From: G963674665 sp963674665
Lineage (GTDB): Bacteria > Desulfobacterota > Desulfovibrionia > Desulfovibrionales > Desulfovibrionaceae
Reading direction: 5' to 3'
NCBI GenBank assembly: GCA_963674665.2
Contig: CAXXPL010000001.1
Location: 564,806 to 628,805 of the forward strand
DNA length: 64,000 nt
Shown here: positions 36,203 to 45,876 of the stretch, piece after piece
Layout: each line of letters opens with the position of its first letter
Position numbering within the stretch: position 1 is the first letter of the stretch
The notes under the pieces: model-generated
What the model was told of the DNA's origin: nothing
Seen by the model: only the letters and a program-made list of their open reading frames with translations
Database searches by the model: none
Program-made: the position numbers and the translations under genes

Positions 36203-36766
36203 ATGAACAACGCAGCAACACTTCAGCTGGGTGACATGGACAAGGAGTTCATGAACACCCTCAAGGAGCGCTCCGGGCAGAATCCGGTGCGCTGCATCCA
36301 GTGCGGCAAATGCACGGCCGGTTGCCCGGCCTCCTTCGCCTACGATTACAGCGTCAGTCAAATCATGCGCCTAGCCCAGGAAGGGCGCAAGGAGGAGCTC
36401 CTCTCCTGCAGATCCATCTGGCTCTGTCTGTCCTGTCATACCTGTTCCACCCGCTGCCCCATGGAGATCGATGTGGCCGCAGTGCTGGAGACCCTGCGGC
36501 ACATGGCGCTGGAGCAGGGCAGGGTGACGGTGAAGAACGTCAACAAATTCCACCAGTCCTTCCTGGATTCCGCCACCAAGCACGGACGAATCCATGAACT
36601 GGGGATCATGCTCGACTACATGCGGCGCTCCGGAAAGGTGTTCACCGACATCGACCTCGGGCCCAAGATCCTCGGACTGCGCAAACTTTCGTTCCAGGCC
36701 CACAACATCAAGGGCAAGGAAGAGGTTCAGGCCATAGTGAAACGTTTCGAAGCGAAACATCCTTAA
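36203..36766 (+). CDS. hdrC: Heterodisulfide reductase subunit C-like protein
   Basis: 187 aa with two 4Fe-4S motifs, CIQCGKCTAGCPASF (about 31) and CLSCHTCSTRCPM (about 75), in the HdrC spacing. It passes electrons between HdrA and HdrB. First gene of a tight operon hdrCBA-flxDCBA. In sulfate reducers this complex is thought to reduce a thiol/disulfide partner such as DsrC while FlxABCD oxidises NADH. Confidence 0.92.
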   Translation: MNNAATLQLGDMDKEFMNTLKERSGQNPVRCIQCGKCTAGCPASFAYDYSVSQIMRLAQEGRKEELLSCRSIWLCLSCHTCSTRCPMEIDVAAVLETLRHMALEQGRVTVKNVNKFHQSFLDSATKHGRIHELGIMLDYMRRSGKVFTDIDLGPKILGLRKLSFQAHNIKGKEEVQAIVKRFEAKHP

Positions 36767-36795
36767 CGTGTGAATGACGGAATTTTGAGAGCTGC

Positions 36796-37719
36796 ATGAT
36801 GAACGGAAATACTCCATACGCTTATTATCCGGGGCTGCTCCCAAGTCGGGACCGCGCGTGGAATACGACATGTCCTCCAGGGCCGTGTGCGAGGCTCTGG
36901 GGCTGGAGTTGCGGGAAGTGGAGGACTGGAGCTGCTGCGGTTCCTCCCCGGCGCACAGCCGGAGCACCGACCTGCTCGCCGCCCTGGCGGCCCGCAACGT
37001 GAAGCAGGCAATGAACATGGGTCTCGAGAGCATGGTCACCCCGTGCCCCAGCTGTCTGCAGGCCCTCAAAACCGCGGGTGGTCTACGCTGCGGACGAGGA
37101 AAAGCGCCAGGTGCTGACAGAGCTGTGCGGCACGCCCATCGAGGGTGGACTGCCGGCTCGCTCCCTGCTGGAGATGATCCATCAGGACCTTGGCGTGGAT
37201 GCCGTTCGTGAGCGCGTGAGCGCCCCCCTAAAGGGGCTGCGCGTCGCTCCCTACTACGGGTGCCTGTTGACCCGTCCGGCCCGGCTCATGGGCTTTGACA
37301 GCGTCGAGAACCCGGTATCCATGGACGAGCTGATGGTGGCCGCGGGTGCCGAGGTGGTGGATTTCCCCTTCAAGGTCGAGTGCTGCGGCGCCAGTTACGG
37401 CGTGCCGCAGGGCGGGATGGTGCGGCGCCTCTCCGGCAGGATCCTGGAGATGGCCGCGCGTCAGGGCGCCAATGTCATAGTGGTGTGCTGCCCCATGTGC
37501 CATCAGAACCTTGACTTGCGGCAGGGGCAGCTCGAGGCCGCGCCCGGCTCCCGACCCATGCCCGTGCTGTACTTCACCCAGGCCCTGGGCCTGGCCATGG
37601 GGATTGAACCCAAGAAGCTCGGCCTGGACAAGCATGCCGTGAGCACCGCCGCCATCGTGCGCGCCGCCACGCTGCCTCCGCAGGAACAGGCGCCGGCCAC
37701 GCAGGGGAGGGTGTCATGA
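36796..37719 (+). pseudogene. hdrB: Heterodisulfide reductase subunit B, frameshifted
   Basis: The protein is spread over all three frames. It starts at ATG 36796 (NGNTPYAYYPG), shifts by one near 36832 (into CSQVGTA), again near 36855 (VEYDMSSRAVCEALGLELREV), and returns near 37075 (VVYAADEEKRQVLTEL) to the stop at 37719. Each shift is one extra base, two of them in G-runs. Both CCG domains are intact: WSCCGSS with CPSC, and VECCGAS with CCPMC, which hold the noncubane cluster of HdrB. A 4-nt overlap with hdrA and conserved flanks suggest the gene is functional and the shifts may be errors. Confidence 0.75.
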
Positions 37720-39686
37720 AAATAGGAGTTTTTGTCTGCCTTTGCGGCAGCAACATCGGCGCCACCGTGGACGTGGACAAGGTGGCCGAGATCGCGAAAT
37801 CCTTTCCGGACGTGGTCTACGCAAAGGCCGAAATGTACACCTGTTCCGAGCCGGGGCAGGAGAATATTCGCAACGCGATCAAGGAACACGGCCTCACCGG
37901 CGTGGTGGTGGCCTCCTGCTCCCCGAGGATGCACGAGAACACCTTTCGCCGCACCGTGGAGCGCGCCGGGTTGAACCCGTACCTTTTCGAGATGGCCAAC
38001 ATCCGCGAGCACGTCTCCTGGATCAGCCTGGACGTCAAGGCCAACACCCTCAAGGCCTCCGAGCTGGTGCGCGCGGCCGTGGAGAAACTGCGCTTCAACA
38101 GGGGCCTGACCCGCTCCCGCTTTGACGTGCGCAAGCGGGCCCTGGTCATCGGCGGTGGCGTGGCCGGCATCCAGGCGGCCCTGGACCTGGCCGAGGGAGG
38201 CCTGAAGGTTGTCATGGTCGAGCGCGAGCCCTCCATTGGCGGCAAGATGGCCAAGCTGGACAAGACCTTTCCCACGGTGGACTGCTCCACCTGCATTCTC
38301 GGCCCTAAGATGGTGGATATCGCCCAGCACCCCAACATCACGCTGCACGCCTACTCCGAGGTGGACAGCGTGTCCGGGTACGTGGGCAACTTCTCGGTGA
38401 CCGTGCGCAAGAAATCCCCCCACGTGGACTGGAACAAGTGCACGGGCTGCGGCCTGTGCATGGCCAAGTGCCCCAGCAAGAAGAACCCGGACCGGTTCAA
38501 CGAGGGGCTGGGCAATACCAGCGCCATCAACATCCCGTTCCCCCAGGCCATCCCCAAGAAGGCCACCATCGACCCCGAGGTCTGCCTGCATCTGACCAAG
38601 GGCAAGTGCGGCGTGTGCGCCAAGGTCTGCCCCACCGAGGCGGTGAACTTCGAGCTTCAGGACGAACTGATAGTTGAAGAGGTGGGCGCGGTCATCGCGG
38701 CCTCGGGCTACGATACCTTCGATCCAGTGGTGTACGAGGAGTACGGCGCAGGCAAACTGCCCGACGTCATCACCTCGCTGCAGTACGAGCGCATGCTCAG
38801 CGCCTCGGGCCCCACTTCCGGGCACGTGAAACGCCCCTCGGACGGCAAGGAGCCCAAGACCGTGGTTTTCGTGCAGTGCGTGGGTTCCCGCGACCCCTCA
38901 AAGGGGCGGCCCTACTGCTCGGGATTCTGTTGCATGTACACGGCCAAACAGGCCGTTCTGACCAAGGATCACGTCAAGGACTCCGAAGTCATAGTCTTTT
39001 ACATAGATATCCGCGCCCCCTTGAAGGGGTACGAGGAATTCATCGGCCGCGCCCGCGAGGAGTACGGCGTGCGTTATTGCCGAGGGCGTGTCTCGGGCAT
39101 CTACCAGGCCGGTGACAAGATGATCGTGCGCGGCGCGGACACCCTCCTGGGCAGCCAGGTGGAGGTCGCGGCCGACTTGGTGGTTCTGGCCGTGGGCGGC
39201 GAACCCTCCAAGGGCGCCACCGATCTGGCCGAGAAGCTGCGCATCTCCACGGACCAGCACGGCTTCTTCATGGAAGGCCACCCCAAGCTGAGGCCCGTGG
39301 AGACCAACACCGCCGGTATCTTCCTGGCTGGCGCCTGCCAGGGGCTCAAGGACATCCCCACCGCTGTGGGGCAGGGCAGCGCCGCCGCGTCCAAGGCTCT
39401 GGTGCTGCTCTCCAAGGACAAGCTGGAATCCGATCCCCAGGTGGCGCGCGTGAACATCAAGCGCTGCATCGGGTGCGGTAAATGTGTCTCCGTGTGCCCC
39501 TTCCAGGCCATCAGGCTTGTGGATATTCGGGGGCAGCAGAAGGCCGAGGTGATCGAGACCGTGTGCCAGGGCTGTGGCGTGTGCAACGTTACCTGCCTGG
39601 ACAAGGCCATTCAGCTCGATCATTTCACCGACGATCAAATACTTGCCGAGGTGAACTCATTATGTCGACAGTGGGTAACGAACTAA
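37716..39686 (+). CDS. hdrA: Heterodisulfide reductase subunit A (FAD, Fe-S)
   Basis: 656 aa. An N-terminal cluster region (VFVCLCGSNIG; ASCSPRMHE), FAD dinucleotide fold (RALVIGGGVAGIQAALDLAEGG, about 143), VDCSTCILGPKM, 4Fe-4S motifs CTGCGLCMAKCP (about 245) and CGVCAKVCP (about 302), and C-terminal CIGCGKCVSVCP and CQGCGVCNVTC. HdrA is the flavin site for electron bifurcation in HdrABC. Overlaps hdrB by 4 nt and flxD by 25 nt. Confidence 0.95.
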   Translation: MKIGVFVCLCGSNIGATVDVDKVAEIAKSFPDVVYAKAEMYTCSEPGQENIRNAIKEHGLTGVVVASCSPRMHENTFRRTVERAGLNPYLFEMANIREHVSWISLDVKANTLKASELVRAAVEKLRFNRGLTRSRFDVRKRALVIGGGVAGIQAALDLAEGGLKVVMVEREPSIGGKMAKLDKTFPTVDCSTCILGPKMVDIAQHPNITLHAYSEVDSVSGYVGNFSVTVRKKSPHVDWNKCTGCGLCMAKCPSKKNPDRFNEGLGNTSAINIPFPQAIPKKATIDPEVCLHLTKGKCGVCAKVCPTEAVNFELQDELIVEEVGAVIAASGYDTFDPVVYEEYGAGKLPDVITSLQYERMLSASGPTSGHVKRPSDGKEPKTVVFVQCVGSRDPSKGRPYCSGFCCMYTAKQAVLTKDHVKDSEVIVFYIDIRAPLKGYEEFIGRAREEYGVRYCRGRVSGIYQAGDKMIVRGADTLLGSQVEVAADLVVLAVGGEPSKGATDLAEKLRISTDQHGFFMEGHPKLRPVETNTAGIFLAGACQGLKDIPTAVGQGSAAASKALVLLSKDKLESDPQVARVNIKRCIGCGKCVSVCPFQAIRLVDIRGQQKAEVIETVCQGCGVCNVTCLDKAIQLDHFTDDQILAEVNSLCRQWVTN

Positions 39687-40132
39687 AGATAATAGGTTTT
39701 CTGTGCAACTGGTGCTCCTATGGGGGCGCGGACACAGCTGGTGTCGCCCGCTTCAAGCAGCCCACGGACCTGCGCATCATCCGCCTGCCCTGTACAGGGC
39801 GCATGGACCCGCTGTTCGTGCTCAAGGCGTTGCTGGGCGGGGCGGACGGCGTGCTGGTCTCCGGTTGCCACCCCTTTGACTGCCATTACACGTCCGGCAA
39901 CTTCATGGCCCGGCGTCGCCTGGAAGTGATGCAGCGGTTCCTGCCCGTGCTGGGCATCGACCCCCGCCGCTTCGCCTATACCTGGGTGTCCGCGGCCGAG
40001 GGCGCCAAATGGCAGGCCGTGGTGACCGGTTTCACCGAAACTATTCACGAACTTGGTCCCGCGCCGCGTGTGGTGAATCCCGACGACGCGCCCATGCGTT
40101 TCAAGGAAGGTATGGAAATATGGCCGACATAG
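39662..40132 (+). CDS. flxD: MvhD/FlxD iron-sulfur subunit
   Basis: 156 aa of the MvhD family: IIGFLCNWCSYGGADTAGVARF, LPCTGRMDPLFVLKAL, GADGVLVSGCHPFDCHYTSGN. The five cysteines bind a 2Fe-2S cluster that links the NADH-oxidising module to HdrA. ATG 39662 lies within the end of hdrA; the stop overlaps flxC by 13 nt. Confidence 0.93.
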   Translation: MSTVGNELKIIGFLCNWCSYGGADTAGVARFKQPTDLRIIRLPCTGRMDPLFVLKALLGGADGVLVSGCHPFDCHYTSGNFMARRRLEVMQRFLPVLGIDPRRFAYTWVSAAEGAKWQAVVTGFTETIHELGPAPRVVNPDDAPMRFKEGMEIWPT

Positions 40133-41079
40133 AAGCATTGAAACAAACGGTACGTGAAGTCCTGCCACGGGTGGACGTGGTGCTCGGCTGGAAGCGGGGG
40201 TACGACTCCCTGCGCGCCGCGCCCTTGTTCATGCGCACAGAGGAGGACGTGGAAGAGCTGATCTGGGACAGGACCTGCGTGCAGAACCTGGCCACCTTTC
40301 TTCCCAGGGAGAAGGGCTCCAGAATCGGCATTATAGTGAAGGGCTGCGACAGCCGTTCGGTCATCGAGCTGCTGCAGGAAAAGCTCGTGGATCGCGAGGA
40401 TCTCGTTATCATCGGGTTGTCCTGCGACGGTATCATCAGCCTGGCCAAGCTCAAGCGCGAGGTGGACGTGGACCGTCTGGAGTCCGCGGACGTGGCCAAT
40501 GGCGACGTGGAAGTGACCGTTGCCGGGGAAACCAGGAAGTTCCCCCTGGCCGAGGTCATCCCGGACAAGTGCCTGTCCTGCAAGTATCCCAACGCGCTGA
40601 TCTTCGACCACTTCGTGGGCGACCCCATCGAAACGCCCTCGCCGCGTCAGGATCAGTACGCCCGCATAGACGCCTTTGAGAAGCGTTCCCTGGAGGAGCG
40701 GTTCGAGTTCTGGAAGCGGGAGATGAACCGCTGCATCCGCTGCTACGCCTGCCGCAACGCCTGCCCCCTGTGCGTGTGCAGGGACTTCTGCCTGGCTGAA
40801 TCCAGGCAGCCGCACTACCAGTCCCAGGAAAGCGACGTGATGCAGAAGTGGTTCTTCCAGATGATTCACGCCAGCCATCTGGCCGGTAGATGCACCGAGT
40901 GCGGCGAGTGCGAGCGCGCCTGCCCCATGGGTATTCCGGTGCTGCTGTTCAAGAAGAAGTTCGGCCAGATCACGCTGGAGGTCTTCAACTACGAGGCCGG
41001 TGTGGACACTTCGGCTGTTCCCCCGTTGCAGACGTTCCAGGCGGAGGAGGAAAACATCGTGGAAAAGGAATGGTTGTGA
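40120..41079 (+). CDS. flxC: FlxC-like Fe-S subunit (FrhB/4Fe-4S)
   Basis: 319 aa. The N-terminal half resembles F420-hydrogenase beta subunits (SRIGIIVKGCDSRSVIELLQE; GLSCDGI), with CLSCKYPNA and two ferredoxin-type motifs, CIRCYACRNACP (about 205) and CTECGECERACP (about 259). Electron carrier of FlxABCD. ATG 40120 sits behind GGAAGG within flxD. Naming of FlxB versus FlxC follows gene order from memory and could be swapped. Confidence 0.82.
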   Translation: MADIEALKQTVREVLPRVDVVLGWKRGYDSLRAAPLFMRTEEDVEELIWDRTCVQNLATFLPREKGSRIGIIVKGCDSRSVIELLQEKLVDREDLVIIGLSCDGIISLAKLKREVDVDRLESADVANGDVEVTVAGETRKFPLAEVIPDKCLSCKYPNALIFDHFVGDPIETPSPRQDQYARIDAFEKRSLEERFEFWKREMNRCIRCYACRNACPLCVCRDFCLAESRQPHYQSQESDVMQKWFFQMIHASHLAGRCTECGECERACPMGIPVLLFKKKFGQITLEVFNYEAGVDTSAVPPLQTFQAEEENIVEKEWL

Positions 41080-42146
41080 TGACTACACGCTATTTTCTAT
41101 CCCTGGAAAACAACGGCTGCATCGAGTCCTGGCTGACCCGCATGTCCGAGCGGATGCGCGTCATGACCCCGGTGCAGGAAGGCATCTCCTCGGTGTTCCG
41201 CGACCACGCGCCCGGCGCCTGCTTCAGGTGCGGCGACAAGGCAGCCGCGGGCCCCAAGTCAGTGGTCTTCCCCCAGACCGAGTATCTGCTGCGCTTCAAG
41301 GCCGAGCGTACCGCCACTGTCGGGGGGCACAGGAAGCTGGAAGTGGAGCAGGTGCTGCCCGACGAGGACGTGCTGCTCTTTGGTGCCAATCCCTGCGGCG
41401 CGCGGGGCCTGGAGCTCATCGACAAGGTGTTCCTCGAGGGGAACTACAAGGACCCCTACTACAAGGCCAGGCGGGAGCGGACCATCATCGCCTCCATCGC
41501 CTGCGAGTCCCCGGGCAAGGTATGCTTCTGCAACTGGCTCGGCGGGGGACCCGACGATACACGGGGTTCCGACCTTCTGTTCACGGAGATCTCTGACGGG
41601 TACCTGGTCACACCGGTGACGGAGCGGGGCGAAGGCTGCCTCGCCGACACGCTCAAGAAGGCCACCGAGGCGCAGATCAAGGAGGCCGAGGAGCGCATGG
41701 AAAAGGCCAGGGCCTCCCTGGGCCCGGCGCCGGATCTGGAGAATTGCCAGGAGCGTCTGAAGTCCATCTTCAAGGACATGGATTTCTGGCGCAAGATCTC
41801 GGACAGCTGCATCCATTGCGGCGCCTGCACCTACTACTGCCCCACATGCTATTGCTTCAACATCACGGACGAGGCGTCCGGCCTGGCCGGAGAGCGGATC
41901 CGCTCCTGGGATTCGTGCATGTTCCCGTCCTATACTCTGGAGGCCAGCGGCCACAATCCCAGGTCCACGCGGGCGCATCGCTGGCGCAACCGGCTGATGC
42001 ACAAGTTCAGCTTCTACCCGGAGCTGTATAATGAGTTCTCCTGCACCGGCTGCGGCCGTTGCATCAGGCTCTGCCCCCAGGGCGTGGACATCCGCGAGAT
42101 ACTGCTCAAGGCCATGGAAAAATCCACGGAGGCCCAAGGTGATTGA
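41079..42146 (+). CDS. flxB: FlxB-like 4Fe-4S dicluster subunit
   Basis: 355 aa. Resembles the iron-sulfur subunit of anaerobic sulfite reductase and hydrogenase beta families: ACFRCGDKAAAGPKSV, LLFGANPCGARGLEL, CESPGKVCFCNW, and two 4Fe-4S motifs CIHCGACTYYCPTC (about 247) and CTGCGRCIRLCP (about 323). ATG 41079 overlaps the preceding stop (TGATG). It hands electrons from FlxA to FlxC/D. Confidence 0.84.
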   Translation: MTTRYFLSLENNGCIESWLTRMSERMRVMTPVQEGISSVFRDHAPGACFRCGDKAAAGPKSVVFPQTEYLLRFKAERTATVGGHRKLEVEQVLPDEDVLLFGANPCGARGLELIDKVFLEGNYKDPYYKARRERTIIASIACESPGKVCFCNWLGGGPDDTRGSDLLFTEISDGYLVTPVTERGEGCLADTLKKATEAQIKEAEERMEKARASLGPAPDLENCQERLKSIFKDMDFWRKISDSCIHCGACTYYCPTCYCFNITDEASGLAGERIRSWDSCMFPSYTLEASGHNPRSTRAHRWRNRLMHKFSFYPELYNEFSCTGCGRCIRLCPQGVDIREILLKAMEKSTEAQGD

Positions 42147-42975
42147 TCTCAACAACCCCTATATGCCCGAAATGGCAACCATTTTCGATGTGGTGGAAGA
42201 GACGTCCCAGATCAAGACGTTCCGCGTGATACTGGACAACCCGGAACGCATGAAGAACTTCACCTTCATGCCCGGACAGGTTGCTCAGCTCTCCGTGTTC
42301 GGCACCGGTGAATCCACCTTTGTCATCAATTCCCCGCCAACCCGCATGGACTACCTGCAGTTCAGCGTGATGAAGACCGGCGAGGTCACCAATCAGTTGC
42401 ACACCCTGTCCGTGGGCGATCACGTGGGCGTGCGCGGTCCCTTGGGCAATCACTTCCCGGTGGACTACATGAAGGGCAAGGACATAGTGTTCATTGCTGG
42501 CGGTATCGGCATCGCTCCTCTGCGTACATTGATCCTGTACGCCCTGGACAACCGGGACGACTACGGCAAGCTCACAGTGCTGTATGGCAGCCGCTCCCCC
42601 GAGGACTTCTGTTACAAGGAGGACATGGAGGAGTGGAGCAATATGCCGGGCATCGAACTGATCCAGACCGTTGACTCCGAGTGCCAGGCCTGGAGCGGCT
42701 GTGTGGGCCTGGTGCCGCACGTGCTCAAGGACATCAACCCCTCGCCCGAGAACTCGGTGGCCGTGACCTGCGGCCCCCCGATCATGATCAAGTTTACGGT
42801 GCAGGCCCTGGCCGAACTGGGCTACGCGCCCGAGGATATCGTTACCACGCTTGAGCGCCGCATGAAGTGCGGCATCGGGCTCTGCGGCCGCTGCAACATC
42901 GGCTCGAAATTCGTGTGCAAGGATGGTCCCGTGTTCACCAAGGCGGAGATGGACGCGCTGCCAATGGATTTTTGA
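42139..42975 (+). CDS. flxA: FlxA FAD/NAD-binding oxidoreductase subunit
   Basis: 278 aa from GTG 42139, overlapping flxB by 8 nt. Ferredoxin-reductase-like: FMPGQVAQLSVFG and FVINSPPTRMD for FAD, VFIAGGIGIAPLRTLI for NAD, and C-terminal CGIGLCGRCNIGSKFVC for 2Fe-2S, as in PyrK and sulfite-reductase B-type subunits. It is the NADH entry point. Flx-Hdr is reported to serve ethanol metabolism in D. vulgaris. Here its site next to the isethionate BMC suggests it reoxidises NADH from acetaldehyde oxidation. Confidence 0.9.
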   Translation: MIDLNNPYMPEMATIFDVVEETSQIKTFRVILDNPERMKNFTFMPGQVAQLSVFGTGESTFVINSPPTRMDYLQFSVMKTGEVTNQLHTLSVGDHVGVRGPLGNHFPVDYMKGKDIVFIAGGIGIAPLRTLILYALDNRDDYGKLTVLYGSRSPEDFCYKEDMEEWSNMPGIELIQTVDSECQAWSGCVGLVPHVLKDINPSPENSVAVTCGPPIMIKFTVQALAELGYAPEDIVTTLERRMKCGIGLCGRCNIGSKFVCKDGPVFTKAEMDALPMDF

Positions 42976-43018
42976 CGTCAATAGTCTGAAATACGTTGTA
43001 CGAATGATCATTCGATAC

Positions 43019-43070
43019 GGCCGCCTCATGAATTGTGCGCTTCCGCGCAAGTATGGGGCGGCCGTTTGTT
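43019..43070 (+). terminator. Terminator after flxA
   Basis: GGCCGCC (43019-43025) pairs with GGCGGCC (43057-43063), enclosing an inner TGCGC/GCGCA stem, followed by GTTTGTTT. About 45 nt past the flxA stop. Confidence 0.6.
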
Positions 43071-43321
43071 TACGTGCATGAAACGCTTCTGTGAAACGGG
43101 AAACAATATTGAATCAGTATTTGGACTATGCGTTTGAACAGTTGGTATCCATGATGTTTTTACAGTCTTGACGCTGCGGTTAACTTCCTGTCATAAATAA
43201 AAGTTTTTCTTAGGTTGCATAGCTGGTCGGACCAATGTAGGGATTTATTAAAATAGGGGGGATAAAAAGAGATAAGAGTCAGGGGACGGCTGGTTTTCTG
43301 TATTCTGTCGGGAGGATTTAA

Positions 43322-45727
43322 ATGTTTAAGCGGATACCTTTTTTTCTCAAACTTGCCTCTTCTATCTGTGGCTTGGTGATTTCATGTATCGTAGTTCTGT
43401 TGGTGCTCAACCTCTGGCAGGTGACCAACGAGCTCACAACCGTGGGACGCCGAACCATCAAGGCCAGTTGCATCGCCCTCAACGACGCCATATCCGTGCA
43501 GCGAAGCATGGCCGAGCGCACCAACAAGGCCGCTTTGGAATACATGGTGAAGGTGGGGCTGCAGAGCGCTGTGCTCACATCCTCCAGATATGCCGATGAA
43601 ATTCCCGTTGTGAACGAGTCCGGCGCGAAAAAGACCGTGTCCGCGCCCAAGATGTACAGCGGCAAGGTCGCTCTTGGCGACAAGGCCCTGGTGGACGAGG
43701 TCACGGCGCGTTTCGGCGGTTTCGCCATCGTGTACCAGATGGTCGACAACGAGCTGGTGCCCATCTCCGAGGTGCTCCAGGCGTTCTCAGCGGATGGCAA
43801 GACCAGATTGTCCTTCTCCCGGGGCTCCGAGACCTACACACGGATGCTCGCCGGGGACGGCGAGGTGCACATCGAGGCCATAGACGGCCAGGCGCAGCTC
43901 GTTGCATACAAGCCCTTCAACATCCTGAACTCGGAAGAAATCGGCGGCGTATTCATGACTGGCCGCCCCCTCCTGAGTGAGGACATCTCCACCCTCATAG
44001 GCAACTCCACCATCGAGGGACAGGGTTTCACCCTGCTCCTGGACGGTCATGGTCAGCTTTTGCAGTATTCCGGCGGTGTTACTTTTAACACCGAGGATAT
44101 GGACCTGCTCAAAAATATGGTGGCCAATGCCGGTGACTTCCATTCCTTTGAATTCAAGGATGAGAACTACGTCACCTATGTGAAGTACTTCAAGCCCTGG
44201 AACTGGTATATCGTGGTGGGCATGACCAAGGCCAACATGCTGCAGAACGCGGACGTGCGCTTCTTCCGCTCCAACCTCATCGCTGGCGTGGCGCTGCTGC
44301 TCGCCGCCGCCCTGGCCATTTTCTGGATCATGCGCTTCTCCACCCGCCCCATCAGGGGTATCCACGGCTTTGCCAACGCCGTGGCCAAGGGCGACTACAA
44401 CGCGGACATGGAGTACCCTGCCAAGGACATCATCGGATCGACAATAGATGCGGTCCAGGCCATGGTGGGCGACCTCAAGAGCAAGCTGGGCTTTGCCAAC
44501 GGCCTGCTGTCGGGCCTGACCCTGGCTTGTGTGGTTGTGGACACCGATGGCAAGGTGACCTTCGTGAACAACCACTTCCTGGACCTGTTCGAGATCTCCG
44601 GCTCCCCCAAGGAGTACGAGGGCGGGCCCTACTCGCGAATCCTGGACATCGAGGAGACCGTGCAGGGCATCGAGAAGTCCATGGGCGATCGCGTGGCGGT
44701 GCACAACGTGGACTTCGAGAGAACCATGGGCTCGGGCAAGAGGCTTTGTGTACGCTTCGACGCCGCACCTCTCTTCGACCTGGACGGCAACCTCATCGGC
44801 GGATTTGCGCTGTTCACCGACCTGTCCGAGGCCAGGGAGCGACAGCTCCAGATCGAGGCCAAGAACGAGGTTATCGAGAGCGGCGCCGACAGAGCCCGGG
44901 AAGTGAGCCACGAGATGGTGCAGGCCTCCGAAGCCCTCTCCGCCAACATCTCCCAGGCCTCCCAGGGCGCAGTGCAACAGCGCAGCCGTGCCGCCGAGAC
45001 CGCTGTGGCCATGGAGGAGATGAACGCCACGGTGCAGGAAGTGGCGGGCAACGCCTCAGACCTCTCGATCATCGCGGACGCCTCCATGGGTAAAGCCCGC
45101 GAGGGTGCGCAGGCCGTGCAGTCCCTGGTGGACACCATCGAGAATATCGAGCGCCAAGCCAACCAGCTCGGCGAGAACATGGACCTGCTCGGCAACCAGG
45201 CCGAGGGCATTGGCAAGATCATCCATGTCATCGGCGATATCGCGGATCAGACCAACCTGCTGGCTCTCAACGCCGCCATCGAGGCCGCACGAGCCGGGGA
45301 GGCCGGTCGCGGCTTCGCGGTTGTGGCCGACGAGGTTCGCAAGCTCGCGGAAAAGACCATGGGCGCCACCAACGAGGTGGACTCCTTTATCCGTACCATC
45401 CTCGGCAGCATCCAGCACAGCGTTGAGAGCACCCGGGAAGCTGTGAAGAGCGTGCACGAATCCTCGGAACTGGCCAAACGCTCCGGCGCCACCCTGGCCG
45501 AGATTGTGAACATGGTGGAGGAGACCTCCCAGCAGGTGCGTTCCATCGCAGCGGCCGCCGAACAGCAGGCGACCAGCAGCCAGGAGATCGGCAAAGCCAC
45601 CGAGGAGGTCCAGCGCATCGCCCTGGAAACCGCCGAGCTCATGGGTGAATCGGAGAAATCACTGGTGCGCATGTCCACCATCATCACTGAACTGGTGGAC
45701 GTCATCGAAAGCATGCGTGCCAGTTAG
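43322..45727 (+). CDS. Methyl-accepting chemotaxis protein with Cache and PAS domains
   Basis: 801 aa from ATG 43322 behind GGGAGGAT. TM1 about 8-30, a periplasmic Cache-type domain (about 40-305), TM2 about 318-338, a HAMP-like segment (TRPIRGIHGFANAVAKGDY), a cytoplasmic PAS domain (about 395-510) and an MCP signalling tip (ADQTNLLALNAAIEAARAGE, about 642). It senses an extracytoplasmic ligand and controls flagellar CheA. Its place between the Flx-Hdr operon and the probable isethionate regulator makes isethionate or a related sulfonate a candidate attractant. That is inference. Confidence 0.92.
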   Translation: MFKRIPFFLKLASSICGLVISCIVVLLVLNLWQVTNELTTVGRRTIKASCIALNDAISVQRSMAERTNKAALEYMVKVGLQSAVLTSSRYADEIPVVNESGAKKTVSAPKMYSGKVALGDKALVDEVTARFGGFAIVYQMVDNELVPISEVLQAFSADGKTRLSFSRGSETYTRMLAGDGEVHIEAIDGQAQLVAYKPFNILNSEEIGGVFMTGRPLLSEDISTLIGNSTIEGQGFTLLLDGHGQLLQYSGGVTFNTEDMDLLKNMVANAGDFHSFEFKDENYVTYVKYFKPWNWYIVVGMTKANMLQNADVRFFRSNLIAGVALLLAAALAIFWIMRFSTRPIRGIHGFANAVAKGDYNADMEYPAKDIIGSTIDAVQAMVGDLKSKLGFANGLLSGLTLACVVVDTDGKVTFVNNHFLDLFEISGSPKEYEGGPYSRILDIEETVQGIEKSMGDRVAVHNVDFERTMGSGKRLCVRFDAAPLFDLDGNLIGGFALFTDLSEARERQLQIEAKNEVIESGADRAREVSHEMVQASEALSANISQASQGAVQQRSRAAETAVAMEEMNATVQEVAGNASDLSIIADASMGKAREGAQAVQSLVDTIENIERQANQLGENMDLLGNQAEGIGKIIHVIGDIADQTNLLALNAAIEAARAGEAGRGFAVVADEVRKLAEKTMGATNEVDSFIRTILGSIQHSVESTREAVKSVHESSELAKRSGATLAEIVNMVEETSQQVRSIAAAAEQQATSSQEIGKATEEVQRIALETAELMGESEKSLVRMSTIITELVDVIESMRAS

Positions 45728-45771
45728 AGCATTTTAGCTTTGGAAAAGTTCAAATGCTCAGCAAGGTTTGC
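45724..45771 (+). repeat. Dispersed intergenic hairpin repeat, copy B
   Basis: TTAGAGCATTTTAGCTTTGG, then AAAAGTTCAAATGCTCAGCAAGGTTTGC; overlaps the chemoreceptor stop codon. Aligns with the minus-strand reading of 10693-10741. Confidence 0.7.
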
Positions 45772-45821
45772 AAGCGTAGAATCTCTGGCAGTGTAATGAC
45801 AAGATAATCGACGAGTTGTCG

Positions 45822-45855
45822 GGGGGAAGCCCATTTTGAGAAAAGGGCTTCCCCC
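45822..45855. terminator. Bidirectional terminator between chemoreceptor and regulator
   Basis: GGGGGAAGCCC and GGGCTTCCCCC arms around an A/T-rich loop, between convergent genes. Nearly the same stem occurs at 51601-51633. Confidence 0.8.
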
Positions 45856-45876
45856 TCGTACATCATAATTCCAAAA

